Of a DNA stretch of 64,000 nucleotides, positions 1 through 7,152 are shown in pieces. The position numbers and the translations under genes are program-made. The notes under the pieces were generated by a model that made no database searches, was not told the origin of the DNA, and saw nothing but the letters and a program-made list of their open reading frames with translations. Source of the DNA: an uncultured Clostridia bacterium (lineage in GTDB: Bacteria; Bacillota; Clostridia; Christensenellales; Borkfalkiaceae); the NCBI GenBank assembly GCA_947589085.1, contig CANPZD010000005.1, positions 1 to 64,000 on the forward strand. Reading direction: 5' to 3'. Within the stretch, counting starts at the first letter, position 1, and each line of letters opens with the position of its first letter.

Positions 1-75
1 GCGGCGCGCTCGTTTTAGTCAAGCACCCGCCAAAGTGCCATTTTGATTTTTTTCTGGAAAGTAGCGGCTGTCGTC

Positions 76-104
76 TTGATTTATTGTTGGCAAAGTGTTA
101 TAAT
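76..104 (+). promoter_or_regulatory. Promoter upstream of the zinc-ribbon gene
   Basis: A -35 TTGATT (76-81) and a perfect -10 TATAAT (99-104) are separated by 17 bp. A purine-rich ribosome site (aaaaggag) follows about 10 nt before the ATG at 140. No other start lies between, so this promoter should drive the two-gene unit at 140-1145. Confidence 0.7.
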
Positions 105-139
105 ATTCTTGTCCGATGAGACAAAAGGAGAAATGAAAC

Positions 140-625
140 ATGAAATGTACTCAATGCGGTTGTAAACGATTTATTGAAAGCGAATTTTCAAACCTCATCA
201 GCGTAGGTGGGTGGGATGTTAACTGTTCGATAAGCAAAACGGTAAAAATTTTTGCCTGTTTGGAATGCGGGCATCTTGAATTTTTTGATAAAATGATGCC
301 TGATAAATTGGCACAAGCGGAGACAAAACTTAAACGGCTTAACGATGAATTGGATTCTTTGTTGCATGATAAAGAGTCTAAGGATTCCTTAATAAATGAA
401 CTGACTGAGGAGATAACTCGCATAGAAGAGCGGTTAAAAAATTTAGATATCACAGTTAGGGAGCAAAATGAATTATCGGAAAAATCCCAACAAATCAATA
501 ATGAAATACAGCAGATTCTTCAAGCAAGAAGACCTATCGATAAAAGAATCCAAGAGATAGCTAAAAATAAAGAAGCTGCCGATTTGGAAGTGCAAAAACT
601 TCGCAACTTATGCGTTGGAGAATAA
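140..625 (+). CDS. Zinc-ribbon and coiled-coil protein of unknown function
   Basis: The 161-residue product starts with CxxC (MKCTQCGC) and has a second cysteine pair (ACLECG) near residue 40, so the first ~45 residues look like a small zinc ribbon. Residues ~55-155 are rich in Lys, Glu, Leu and Gln with heptad-like spacing, indicating a long coiled coil and probable oligomerisation. An aaaaggag ribosome site supports the ATG at 140. A HEPN-like gene follows 22 nt downstream on the same strand, so the two may act together. No enzymatic motif is visible. Codon and base use are AT-rich compared with the GC-rich bulk of the window, suggesting acquired DNA. Confidence 0.75.
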   Translation: MKCTQCGCKRFIESEFSNLISVGGWDVNCSISKTVKIFACLECGHLEFFDKMMPDKLAQAETKLKRLNDELDSLLHDKESKDSLINELTEEITRIEERLKNLDITVREQNELSEKSQQINNEIQQILQARRPIDKRIQEIAKNKEAADLEVQKLRNLCVGE

Positions 626-647
626 TAATTAGCCGCAAAGATTAAAA

Positions 648-1145
648 ATGAGCGAATATTATGATTTACAAACAGACATTCTATTACAGGCAGATGATTT
701 TGTTGAGGCGTATCAGCGGTGTATTAGAGGTGAAAATCCCAAAGTCGATGAATATGGACGTGTGCGTAGCCATTTTATAGCTATCCCTGCGGTCGTCAAC
801 GCCGCATTCGCTTGCGAATTATATCTGAAATATTTAATTGGACTTAAAATAGAAGAAATTGCCCCCAAAGAGAGGCACGACCTCAAAGCCCTATACTTTA
901 TGTTGGACACGCCTTTGCAGAATCAAATTCGACAATATGTTGAAGCAAATTGGACACAACCAGATGGACGCTCTTTCGATGACTTATTGGGACGCGCAAA
1001 AGATGTTTTTGTCTTATGGCGATATATTTTCGAAAACGAGCATACAGACGGATATATGGGATGTTTCGTCAATGAATATTTGAGTTTTTTTGAACTCTTT
1101 ATAGCTATTTTGCAAAAGTTAGCGCATGACAATAAAGAAATCTGA
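648..1145 (+). CDS. HEPN-like domain protein
   Basis: The 165-residue, largely helical protein carries a stretch (AFACELYLKYLIG) followed by KERHDLKAL, which resembles the conserved second half of HEPN domains, where Arg and His form the putative RNase site (usually R-x4-6-H; here R and H are adjacent, so catalysis is doubtful). HEPN proteins are often toxins or abortive-infection factors paired with another small gene, and here the zinc-ribbon protein is directly upstream. The gene shows no clear Shine-Dalgarno and lies 22 nt after its neighbour, so coupled translation is likely. Assignment is by motif appearance only. Its AT-rich composition matches its neighbour. Confidence 0.6.
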   Translation: MSEYYDLQTDILLQADDFVEAYQRCIRGENPKVDEYGRVRSHFIAIPAVVNAAFACELYLKYLIGLKIEEIAPKERHDLKALYFMLDTPLQNQIRQYVEANWTQPDGRSFDDLLGRAKDVFVLWRYIFENEHTDGYMGCFVNEYLSFFELFIAILQKLAHDNKEI

Positions 1146-1185
1146 CGAGCAATAAAATTCGTTTTAGGTTATCAATGCTCCACCA

Positions 1186-1219
1186 CGAAAAGGGGCACCC
1201 TGTGGGGTGTCCCTTTTCG
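1186..1219 (+). terminator. Strong hairpin after the HEPN-like gene
   Basis: Two 15-nt arms (CGAAAAGGGGCACCC and its partner) pair across a TGTG loop with one G-U. There is no clean U-run after it, so it may be a weak terminator or an mRNA-stabilising hairpin. Confidence 0.5.
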
Positions 1220-1494
1220 TGACGGTCGAGGTGGTAGGAAGAAACGCCGCGTGGTTACTTCGCCTACGGCTCGTGCCGCCCTTCGAGAATTAGGATTGCG
1301 GGCGGGGCGCGCGAGGCGCAAAGCGCCGAAGCTTTGCCGAGGGGTCCCCTTCAGGGGTTTCGGCAAAATCCACCTACGGTTTTCGAGCGGTTCCCGCGAG
1401 AATGTAAGGATGCGAAATACCGCAAAGTAATCCCACTCTCATATCCTTTTTTTCAGTTCACTCTTCTCCGCATTCAAAAAAATTTTTGCCTCTA
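1220..1494. other. Non-coding stretch with GC-rich inverted repeats
   Basis: No convincing gene is visible. The stretch holds GC-rich palindromic blocks such as GGGGTCCCCTTCAGGGG (about 1340-1360) and ends in an AT-rich tract before the promoter at 1495. The only open frame (minus, 1172-1366) is rich in Arg and Pro and runs through the hairpin, so it is probably spurious. It could be a dispersed intergenic repeat. Confidence 0.4.
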
Positions 1495-1524
1495 TTGACA
1501 AAACCGCTTGTTTTATGGTATACT
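1495..1524 (+). promoter_or_regulatory. Promoter of structured RNA
   Basis: A consensus -35 TTGACA (1495-1500), an 18-bp spacer and -10 TATACT (1519-1524). The expected start, about 7 nt downstream, coincides with the first base of the closing helix at 1531. Confidence 0.7.
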
Positions 1525-1530
1525 TATTAT

Positions 1531-1760
1531 GCCAAACAAGTTTATATTCATTTTGAAGGAGGCGTACAGTTTTTTTTCATACATTTTTGATTTGACGGGG
1601 AGGTATATCCTACCCTTACAACGCACATATTAGAATTTAGCAAAAATGCAAATTCCAATATATGGGCGTTGTAAAGCTGTACCGTATATAAACTTGTTTG
1701 GCGACAATCGGAGTTTGCGTTTTGCAGTGCGCTGACTTCGGTTGGCGCACTTTTTATTTT
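1531..1760 (+). ncRNA. Candidate structured non-coding RNA or leader, class not assigned
   Basis: The first 17 nt (1531-1547) are perfectly complementary to 1686-1702, forming a closing helix that begins at the predicted transcription start. Inside are nested pairings: GTACAG 1564-1569 with CTGTAC 1677-1682, ACAACGC 1618-1624 with GCGTTGT 1666-1672, and GAATTT 1633-1638 with AAATTC 1650-1655. A small GGGGAGG/CCTACCC hairpin sits in between. An intrinsic terminator (1726-1760) ends the unit. The ends-paired architecture recalls free-standing RNAs such as 6S or raiA RNA, but I cannot assign a family. It also lies directly before a lipoprotein gene, so it may be an attenuating leader. Confidence 0.55.
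1726..1760 (+). terminator. Intrinsic terminator of the structured RNA
   Basis: AGTGCGC (1726-1732) pairs with GCGCACT (1745-1751). An inner TGAC/GTTG extension closes a TTCG tetraloop, and a T-rich run follows. It lies only ~15 nt before the lipoprotein start, so it could also attenuate that gene. Confidence 0.8.
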
Positions 1761-1775
1761 ATCAGGAGAATTCGT

Positions 1776-2351
1776 ATGAAAAAAATTTGCAAGGTCTTTG
1801 CTTTGACTGTAGTGTTTATCCTCTGCTGTTTCTGTCCGACTGGATGTTCGGATGGATTTAGAATGGTCAAGTCTGTTACTATTACCACGGGCGGAGAAAC
1901 AAAAAATTTTAGCACCTCCATGTCGCCTATCGTCGAAATGGGAAATGTAAGTGTATATGATTTAATAGAAGATCCTACTGCGGAAGACGAAGAAGAATTT
2001 GCTAATGCCCCCGAGGAAAGAAAATTTTACGATGTGGCAGGCGAAAAGAAAAAGGAAATGACAAACCAAACTACTAGCAAACTGTCAAAAATTTCATTTA
2101 AAGAGGCAGTAAAAGCAGCAAAAGGAGATATACATTATGAAATTGTTGAGCCAGAGTTAGAGGGCTACTATTACATAAAAACACGATATACACCAAATGG
2201 AAACACTTATTATTTTAAAACAAAGTATGTCAAAACATCTTTTAACTTTGTTTATGTAAAGATAAAAAATAATACGACCATCGTAATTAAAGCAGCATAC
2301 CATGGTGAAACTACTTATCAAGTGACAAGCTATAAGATTATCAAACTTTAA
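1776..2351 (+). CDS. Putative secreted lipoprotein
   Basis: The ATG at 1776 is preferred over an upstream in-frame start at 1698 because it follows a caggag ribosome site and begins a textbook signal peptide: MKK, a hydrophobic core of ~18 residues, then PTGC, a plausible lipobox with Cys at residue 24. The mature part (~168 residues) has an acidic stretch near residue 65 and a beta-rich, Tyr/Lys-rich C-terminal half. No known domain is recognised. It sits directly behind the structured RNA and its terminator, so expression may need readthrough. A small membrane protein follows 28 nt downstream. AT-rich like the rest of this end of the window. Confidence 0.7.
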   Translation: MKKICKVFALTVVFILCCFCPTGCSDGFRMVKSVTITTGGETKNFSTSMSPIVEMGNVSVYDLIEDPTAEDEEEFANAPEERKFYDVAGEKKKEMTNQTTSKLSKISFKEAVKAAKGDIHYEIVEPELEGYYYIKTRYTPNGNTYYFKTKYVKTSFNFVYVKIKNNTTIVIKAAYHGETTYQVTSYKIIKL

Positions 2352-2379
2352 GACACAATCAAGATTTTAGGAGATACAT

Positions 2380-2706
2380 ATGTTACAAGCATTATTCTTT
2401 TACATTTTTGTATGGTGGTTTGTAAAACTTGAAAGCAAAAAATCGCTTATCGTGCGAGCCGTTCTCGCAGGTATTTTTGCCGCATGTTGTTTCGCAATAG
2501 GAATAGGAATGATATTCCTTCTTGTCGAGAACGCCGAAACGGTTTCGATTATTCTCTTGATCCTTCATTTAATTTTGTTTATCTTATTTTTGATAAGATC
2601 ACTTTGCGACATTGCTAAAATCAGGGATCTATCTGCGACATCCGGAGGGAAAGGGAACGAAACCTCGGCTCAAAACACAAATACGAAACCTAAAACATGG
2701 CTTTAA
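2380..2706 (+). CDS. Small integral membrane protein
   Basis: This 108-residue protein has a short N-terminal hydrophobic segment and two clear transmembrane helices, at about residues 27-48 and 55-74, followed by a polar tail rich in Ser, Asn and Lys. A ttaggag ribosome site lies upstream of the ATG. It is 28 nt after the lipoprotein gene on the same strand, so the two are probably co-transcribed. No family is recognised and no functional motif is seen. Confidence 0.65.
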   Translation: MLQALFFYIFVWWFVKLESKKSLIVRAVLAGIFAACCFAIGIGMIFLLVENAETVSIILLILHLILFILFLIRSLCDIAKIRDLSATSGGKGNETSAQNTNTKPKTWL

Positions 2707-2802
2707 TTTTTTTCCTCGCCTATCGAGTTTGAAATATATAAAAAAATAAAGAGTTTTTCGGCGGAAAAAATCAATAAAATATCATAAAAAAGGAGAAAAT
2801 CA

Positions 2803-3276
2803 ATGGAAAATAACCCCAAAACGCGCCTTTTTTGCGGCACTCCGTGCGGCACGAACAGCAAAAAAATTTACGAAAATTATGCCGAAATATTCGGTTGGGA
2901 TATTTCACAAAGCTCTCAATTCGGTTGGCAAACGCCGCTATATGCCCGCAACGCTACACGTGAGGGATACAGCGTGTGGTGCATTGCTTACAGCAACCTG
3001 AATGCCAAAAAGAGCGGAAACTGGATGAATAAGATTTCCGGCGACACAATCGAGGAACTTTGGAAAACCAGAACCTATGATTATCTTCACGATTTTTCCG
3101 ACACAACGACCCGCGTCGTTTTTGCGAAAAATAAAAAAGGTCAATATGAGTTCTTCGGCGTTTATAAAGCCGACCCGCTTCCAAAAGAGCTGAAAGTAGT
3201 CGAATGGTACAATACATTCGGTTATGTCAAAACATACCGTCGCATTTCCGAATGCTACCCGATAAAGGAGGACTGA
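2803..3276 (+). CDS. Hypothetical protein, mixed alpha/beta
   Basis: The 157-residue product has a good ribosome site (aaaaaggag) before its ATG at 2803. It is soluble, without a signal peptide or membrane segment, and rich in aromatic residues (many Trp and Tyr). The C-terminal third (RVVFAKN...YEFFGVYKAD) has the look of a small beta-barrel reader domain such as PUA or SRA-like folds seen next to restriction genes. That is only an impression and no nuclease is nearby. It could be the remnant of a larger accessory system in this AT-rich end of the window. Confidence 0.55.
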   Translation: MENNPKTRLFCGTPCGTNSKKIYENYAEIFGWDISQSSQFGWQTPLYARNATREGYSVWCIAYSNLNAKKSGNWMNKISGDTIEELWKTRTYDYLHDFSDTTTRVVFAKNKKGQYEFFGVYKADPLPKELKVVEWYNTFGYVKTYRRISECYPIKED

Positions 3277-3391
3277 TTTCGGATTCTTTGCGGATCGCGG
3301 GTGTGGTAGAAGCACGATCGAATGAGCGATTTGATTTTATCAAGGCTCCCTCCGCTCTGAAATTTTTTTTGAAAAACGGCATGTTTTTATC

Positions 3392-3420
3392 TTGACGGTC
3401 ATAAAATCGTGTCGTATAAT
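3392..3420 (+). promoter_or_regulatory. Promoter of zinc-ribbon membrane protein gene
   Basis: TTGACG (3392-3397), a 17-bp spacer and a perfect TATAAT (3415-3420). The gene has a normal leader with ggagg before the ATG at 3449. Confidence 0.75.
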
Positions 3421-3448
3421 AGTTCTATCAAACTTTGGAGGTTTACCG

Positions 3449-3793
3449 ATGAAATACTGTTCGAATTGCGGTCATGAGCTGTTGGATGAAGCGGTATTCT
3501 GCCCGAACTGCGGCTGTCTCGTGCAAAAGGCTGTGGTACCCGCGGTCGCGCCCGCAAAACCCGAGACCGGCATGCAGTTGGCCGCTAAAATTTTTATGAT
3601 CATCAGCTGCGTTATGTGCGGAATTTGCCTGATCCCGCTCTGCTGGATGATCCCCATGACCGTAATTTATTTCAACTATCTGCGAGATCGTCGCCCCGTT
3701 CCCCTCGCATTCAAGATCTGCACTTTGCTCTTCGTCAGCCTGATCGCCGGGATCCTGATGCTCTGCGATAACGAAGATCAACAATCGGCTTGA
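3449..3793 (+). CDS. Zinc-ribbon domain membrane protein
   Basis: The ATG at 3449 follows ttggaggttta, a clear ribosome site; a longer frame from 3392 would start inside the promoter. The 114-residue product begins with a classic zinc ribbon, CSNCGHEL...FCPNCGC, in the first 26 residues. A Pro/Ala linker follows, then two hydrophobic segments at about 47-73 and 88-107. Zinc-ribbon plus short membrane-domain proteins are common in Clostridia and mostly uncharacterised. A rho-independent terminator follows at 3867-3903, so it is monocistronic. Confidence 0.8.
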   Translation: MKYCSNCGHELLDEAVFCPNCGCLVQKAVVPAVAPAKPETGMQLAAKIFMIISCVMCGICLIPLCWMIPMTVIYFNYLRDRRPVPLAFKICTLLFVSLIAGILMLCDNEDQQSA

Positions 3794-3866
3794 TTGGCGG
3801 AACACGCGGACGCGTCATGTGGGCGGCCCGGGCATTTTCGGACGTTCGACCGATCTTACAAAAACA

Positions 3867-3903
3867 GAAAAAGCAGCTTCCGAACGGAAACTGCTTTTTT
3901 TTT
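3867..3903 (+). terminator. Intrinsic terminator
   Basis: AAAGCAG-TTCC pairs with GGAA-CTGCTTT, followed by a long T-run. On the minus strand the A-run gives a U-run too, so it may also end the small gene at 3919-4083. Confidence 0.85.
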
Positions 3904-3918
3904 CATACCGGTCCGAGA

Positions 3919-4083
3919 TCAGTCGTGATCCATGACCCAGTAGCCGCCCTCGTGCTGCAAAGGCGGGAACGTCGTGCCCTTTTCAAGATAGGTCTTTTCG
4001 TTGTCGTGGCTTCTCCCGTCCTTATCATATGCCTTGTAATTGCAGGACATCGGCACGGTTTCGCCGGATTTGAATTTCTGCAT
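3919..4083 (-). CDS. YjzC-like small protein (54 aa)
   Basis: This short gene reads leftward from an ATG at 4083 preceded by a strong ribosome site (aaggaggtagaggt). The product starts MQKFKSGETVP and ends with a segment containing TFPPLQHEGGYWVMDHD. The pattern of an N-terminal FKSGE motif and a C-terminal FPP...W...DHD matches the layout of small YjzC-type proteins of Firmicutes, whose role is unknown. There is no membrane segment. It shares the bidirectional terminator at 3867-3903 with the convergent upstream gene. The opposite-strand frames here lack ribosome sites. Confidence 0.7.
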   Translation of the reverse strand: MQKFKSGETVPMSCNYKAYDKDGRSHDNEKTYLEKGTTFPPLQHEGGYWVMDHD

Positions 4084-4189
4084 ACCTCTACCTCCTTACC
4101 GATATTTTGCGCAGAACCGAAAAATTTATGTTTGCTCCCGCATGTCATCTTTTACAAGGCCGCACAAAAAAAACCTTCCGGAACATAAA

Positions 4190-4981
4190 ATGGAGATGAT
4201 GAAAACTTTAACTGCCTTCTATTTCTCCGGAACGGGAAACACGCGCTATATCACGGAGTATCTCTGCGGCAAACTTGCGCCCGGTTTCTCGTGCGAAATA
4301 TACGAAATCGCCCGCGCCGACGACGCCGCGCGGAAAATCCGGCAAGCGGACGTCGTTTTGCTTGCCTTTCCCATTTACGGTTCGGCTCCCCCCATTCCCA
4401 TGCGGCAATTTGTCCATAAAAACGGCGGTCTGCTGCGCGGAAAACAGATCCTTCTCGTCGAAACGCAATATTTCTTTTCGGGAGACGGCGCGGCAAGCCT
4501 CGGGCGGACGGTGAAAAAATACGGCGGAAACATCATCGGCGCGGAGATGTTCAATATGCCGAACAACCTCGCCGACTGCAAGACATTTTCCGTGAAAAAC
4601 GGGCCGGAGATCCGAAAGAAGCTCGCGCGGGCGCGGAAACGCGCCGACCGGTTTGCGAAACGCATTCTGGAAGGAAAAGTCAGACGGCGCGGATTTTCTC
4701 CCGTTTCCCACGGCGTGGGATATTTTTGTCAGCGCAAATTTTGGTGGAACTGCGAATCGAGCAAGCGAAACCGTCTGAAAATCGATCCCGCCCGCTGCGT
4801 GGGCTGCGGTCTGTGCGCCAAAAACTGTCCGGCGGAAAATCTTGTTTTTCAAGACGGCCGGATAAAACCGAACGGGACCTGCGTCTTATGCTATCGCTGC
4901 GTGAATCTCTGTCCGCGGAAAGCGATCACGCTCTTCGGCGCCGCGCCGCCCGAAACGCAATACAAAGGTCCCCGTGAATAA
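4190..4981 (+). CDS. EFR1-type ferredoxin (flavodoxin-like domain plus two 4Fe-4S clusters)
   Basis: The 263-residue protein has an N-terminal flavodoxin-like fold (FYFSGTGNTRY, the FMN phosphate loop, residues ~9-19). The C-terminal bacterial ferredoxin region has two cluster motifs, CVGCGLCAKNCP and CVLCYRCVNLCP (about residues 204-245). Such proteins shuttle electrons between flavin and iron-sulfur partners in anaerobes. Three in-frame starts are close together (4190, 4196, 4199); a longer frame to 4040 overlaps the divergent small gene and is unlikely. A strong terminator follows at 4993. It appears monocistronic and no partner oxidoreductase is adjacent. Confidence 0.9.
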   Translation: MEMMKTLTAFYFSGTGNTRYITEYLCGKLAPGFSCEIYEIARADDAARKIRQADVVLLAFPIYGSAPPIPMRQFVHKNGGLLRGKQILLVETQYFFSGDGAASLGRTVKKYGGNIIGAEMFNMPNNLADCKTFSVKNGPEIRKKLARARKRADRFAKRILEGKVRRRGFSPVSHGVGYFCQRKFWWNCESSKRNRLKIDPARCVGCGLCAKNCPAENLVFQDGRIKPNGTCVLCYRCVNLCPRKAITLFGAAPPETQYKGPRE

Positions 4982-4992
4982 ACTGCGGCTTT

Positions 4993-5026
4993 GGAGACGC
5001 CCCTCGCGGCGTCTCCGATTTTTTTT
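4993..5026 (+). terminator. Intrinsic terminator
   Basis: GGAGACGCC pairs with GGCGTCTCC over a short loop, followed by eight T residues. Confidence 0.9.
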
Positions 5027-5037
5027 GGCCGTGCGTT

Positions 5038-5108
5038 CGGCGGCGCTTGCATGCCGCAATTTCACGGCTTTTTCCGCAAGAAACGATCAAAAGCGGAAAG
5101 CGCCGCCG
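5038..5108. repeat. Nested inverted repeats upstream of a serine recombinase
   Basis: CGGCGGCGCTT at 5038-5048 is perfectly repeated in inverse orientation at 5098-5108, and TTTCCGC (5071-5077) pairs with GCGGAAA (5093-5099) inside. It could be a cruciform or a recombination site for the recombinase at 5282, or simply an RNA structure. The following ~170 bp (5109-5281) are AT-rich and hold a TATAAT at 5225-5230. Confidence 0.45.
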
Positions 5109-5281
5109 CCCTGATTATACCAAACGCGGAAAATTTTTCTTTTTTTTCGCATAAATGACGTTCTTTTGCCGGAAAAACTATAAATTTTATGAATTTTTTT
5201 TGTGTTCAAAATCGAATTTTAGGATATAATGTAGATGAAGAATCGAATGCAGTGAAAAATTAACGGAGTAGAGAAAACAGT

Positions 5282-5881
5282 ATGAAAAACTATGCTTACG
5301 GCCGTGTTTCATCCCGGGACCAGAATTTGGAGCGGCAATTAGACGCATTCGAAAACTGCGGCATTGTTTTCGACAAGATCTTTTACGACAAAAAGAGCGG
5401 AAAAGATTTCAACCGCGAAAATTACAGAAAGATGATCCGTTGCCTGAAAGCGGGCGATCTCCTCGTGATCAAGAGCATCGACCGGCTCGGACGCAGCTAC
5501 GACGCGATCCTCTTCGAATGGCGCCGCATCACCAAAGAGATCAAGGCAGACGTCTGGGTGCTCGATATGCCCCTCCTCGATACCCGCACCCGCGAGGACA
5601 ATCTCATCGGCAGATTTATCGCCGACCTCGTTCTTCAATTGCTTTCTTTCTTCGCTCAGCACGAGCGCGATTACATCCGGATGAGGCAGGAGGAAGGGAT
5701 CCGTGCGGCTCAGCAGCGCGGCGTGCATTTCGGCAGACCGCGCATCGAATGCCCGAATAACTTCGAACGCATCGTCAACGCGCTGGAACGGCACGAGATC
5801 ACGCCGAACGAAGCGTTTGCGCTCGCGGATATGCGCCCCTCCACCTTTTACCGATATGCAAGAGAACTTCTCGAAGAATGA
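5282..5881 (+). CDS. Small serine recombinase (resolvase/invertase family)
   Basis: The 199-residue protein has the N-terminal catalytic domain of the resolvase/invertase family: YGRVSSRDQN with the nucleophile Ser at residue 10, GDLLVIKSIDRLGRS (conserved Arg residues), and a helical dimer arm containing FFAQHERDYIRMRQ. A short C-terminal helix-turn-helix (ITPNEAFALADMRPSTFYRY) follows. Length fits a simple resolvase rather than a large integrase. The start at 5282 follows ggagtagag, and a TATAAT lies at 5225-5230. No transposase is adjacent, so it may be a stand-alone site-specific recombinase acting on the inverted repeats at 5038-5108. A terminator follows at 5888. Confidence 0.88.
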   Translation: MKNYAYGRVSSRDQNLERQLDAFENCGIVFDKIFYDKKSGKDFNRENYRKMIRCLKAGDLLVIKSIDRLGRSYDAILFEWRRITKEIKADVWVLDMPLLDTRTREDNLIGRFIADLVLQLLSFFAQHERDYIRMRQEEGIRAAQQRGVHFGRPRIECPNNFERIVNALERHEITPNEAFALADMRPSTFYRYARELLEE

Positions 5882-5887
5882 TCGATC

Positions 5888-5916
5888 CCGGCAGCGGAAG
5901 CTGCCGGTTTTATTTT
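5888..5916 (+). terminator. Intrinsic terminator between recombinase and ribokinase
   Basis: CCGGCAGC, GGAA loop, GCTGCCGG, then TTTTATTTT. It overlaps the last codons of the convergent ribokinase gene. Confidence 0.85.
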
Positions 5917-6818
5917 GTCCGCAACCGCTCCGCTGTCGCTTCCGCTTCGTCGCGGAACGGAATGGAGACCTGCGCGCCCCGCCGCGTGACCGTGATCCCG
6001 GCGCACAGCGAGGCAAACGCGGCCGCTCCGGGCAGCCCCTCGCCCTCCGCGAGCTTGACGCAAAGCGCCCCGCAGTAGGTGTCCCCCGCCGCCGTGGTAT
6101 CCACCGTATCCCCGCAGCGGACGGCCGGGATCCTCTCGCAAATTTCTTTCGTCACCAGCAGAGATCCCTCTTTCCCGAGCGTGGCAAGGACGGCGCCCGC
6201 GCCCATGTCGAGCAATTTGCGGCAGCCCGCTTCGGGATCGCGTTCTCCCGTGAAGAGAAGTAATTCCGTTTCGTTGGGCGTGATGACGTCGCACAGGGGT
6301 ACCATGTCCGCGGCTTCTGCGCATGCGGGCGCCGGATTGAGCACCGTGAAGAGCTGTTTTTCTCTCGCTTGCCGAAGCGCATATTTCACGACGCCGAGCG
6401 GCGTTTCGAGCTGGGTGAGAAAGACGTCCTGCGGCCATGCGTCGGCAAGAAGTCCGTCGACGTCCGCCTGCGTCACTTCGCCGTTCGCGCCCGCGTCGAG
6501 AATGATGCGGTTCTCGCCGTTCACGACCGTGATAACGGCAACGCCGGTGCAGCCCTGCGTTTTGCGGATGTGTTCCGTATTTGCGCCCGCCCGCTCCAGA
6601 TTGCGGAGCAGGATCTCGGCAAACGCGTCCGACCCCACGGCGCCCGCCATTACGACGTCGCCGCCGAGCGCGGCGGCGGCATAGGCCTGATTGGCGCCCT
6701 TCCCGCCCGGCGTGACCAAAAAATCTCCGCCCGCAAGCGTTTCGCCCGCGGCCGGAAGGCGGGGAGCGCGGATGGTGAGATCGATGTTGAGACTTCCCAA
6801 AAGATAGATCCGTTTCAT
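5910..6818 (-). CDS. rbsK: Ribokinase (PfkB family sugar kinase)
   Basis: The 302-residue protein phosphorylates ribose, or a similar sugar, at O5 using ATP, feeding the pentose phosphate pathway. Family marks are NIDLTIRAPRLPAAGETL near the N-terminus, GGKGANQAYAAAALG (PfkB signature 1, ~residues 42-56) and DTTAAGDTYCGAL (signature 2 with the catalytic Asp, ~255). The start at 6818 follows gggagaaaag and matches the usual ribokinase N-terminus; an upstream frame to 6905 is a read-in from the neighbouring gene. No transporter or rbsD is adjacent. The gene lies downstream of the DUF1858 gene, separated by a hairpin terminator. Confidence 0.92.
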   Translation of the reverse strand: MKRIYLLGSLNIDLTIRAPRLPAAGETLAGGDFLVTPGGKGANQAYAAAALGGDVVMAGAVGSDAFAEILLRNLERAGANTEHIRKTQGCTGVAVITVVNGENRIILDAGANGEVTQADVDGLLADAWPQDVFLTQLETPLGVVKYALRQAREKQLFTVLNPAPACAEAADMVPLCDVITPNETELLLFTGERDPEAGCRKLLDMGAGAVLATLGKEGSLLVTKEICERIPAVRCGDTVDTTAAGDTYCGALCVKLAEGEGLPGAAAFASLCAGITVTRRGAQVSIPFRDEAEATAERLRTK

Positions 6819-6829
6819 CTTTTCTCCCG

Positions 6830-6857
6830 AAAAAAATCCGCGGAAACCCGCGGATCG
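6830..6857 (-). terminator. Intrinsic terminator after DUF1858 gene
   Basis: On the minus strand ATCCGCGGG pairs with its complement across TTT, followed by seven T residues. Confidence 0.8.
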
Positions 6858-6864
6858 CCGAAGC

Positions 6865-7062
6865 TTACTCGATGCCTTCGTTGAGCTTTTTGAGCAGTTC
6901 TTCAAGATCCTGCCCGTGTACGGAGACCGCCTCTTCGATCGTTTCGCCGTGCGCGAGCGCGCAGCCGAAGCAGTGCATTCCCGCTTCGCAAAGGATATCC
7001 GCCGCGTTCGGATTGAGTTCGAGGCAGTCCGCGATCAGCGTATTTGCCGTAATTTTTGCCAT
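6865..7062 (-). CDS. DUF1858 domain protein (redox disulfide-like)
   Basis: A 65-residue protein that is entirely a DUF1858 domain: TLIADCLELNPNAADILCEAGMHCFGCA. Cys residues near 28, 34 and 37 include the conserved HCFGC pair of this family. The family is annotated as a hybrid-cluster-protein-associated redox disulfide domain, and its function is unproven. The ATG at 7062 is chosen because it is 8 nt from an aaggag ribosome site, while an in-frame GTG at 7071 overlaps that site. Downstream of spoVAC with about 90 nt between, and followed by a terminator. Confidence 0.88.
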   Translation of the reverse strand: MAKITANTLIADCLELNPNAADILCEAGMHCFGCALAHGETIEEAVSVHGQDLEELLKKLNEGIE

Positions 7063-7152
7063 AGCATTCACTCCTTGATTGAATTTTCGCCTCTATTTTA
7101 TCACAACGGTTGCCGTATTTCAACTCTTTTGCGGAAGTTTTCGGATTTTTCC

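Noticed and set aside
1172..1366. 64-residue minus-strand frame
   Set aside because: Arg/Pro-rich, runs through hairpins and has no ribosome site; likely spurious.
1531..1702. Promoter inverton bounded by the 17-bp inverted repeat
   Set aside because: The interior forms nested RNA helices and the outer promoter starts at the repeat, so an RNA fold explains it better; no recombinase is adjacent.
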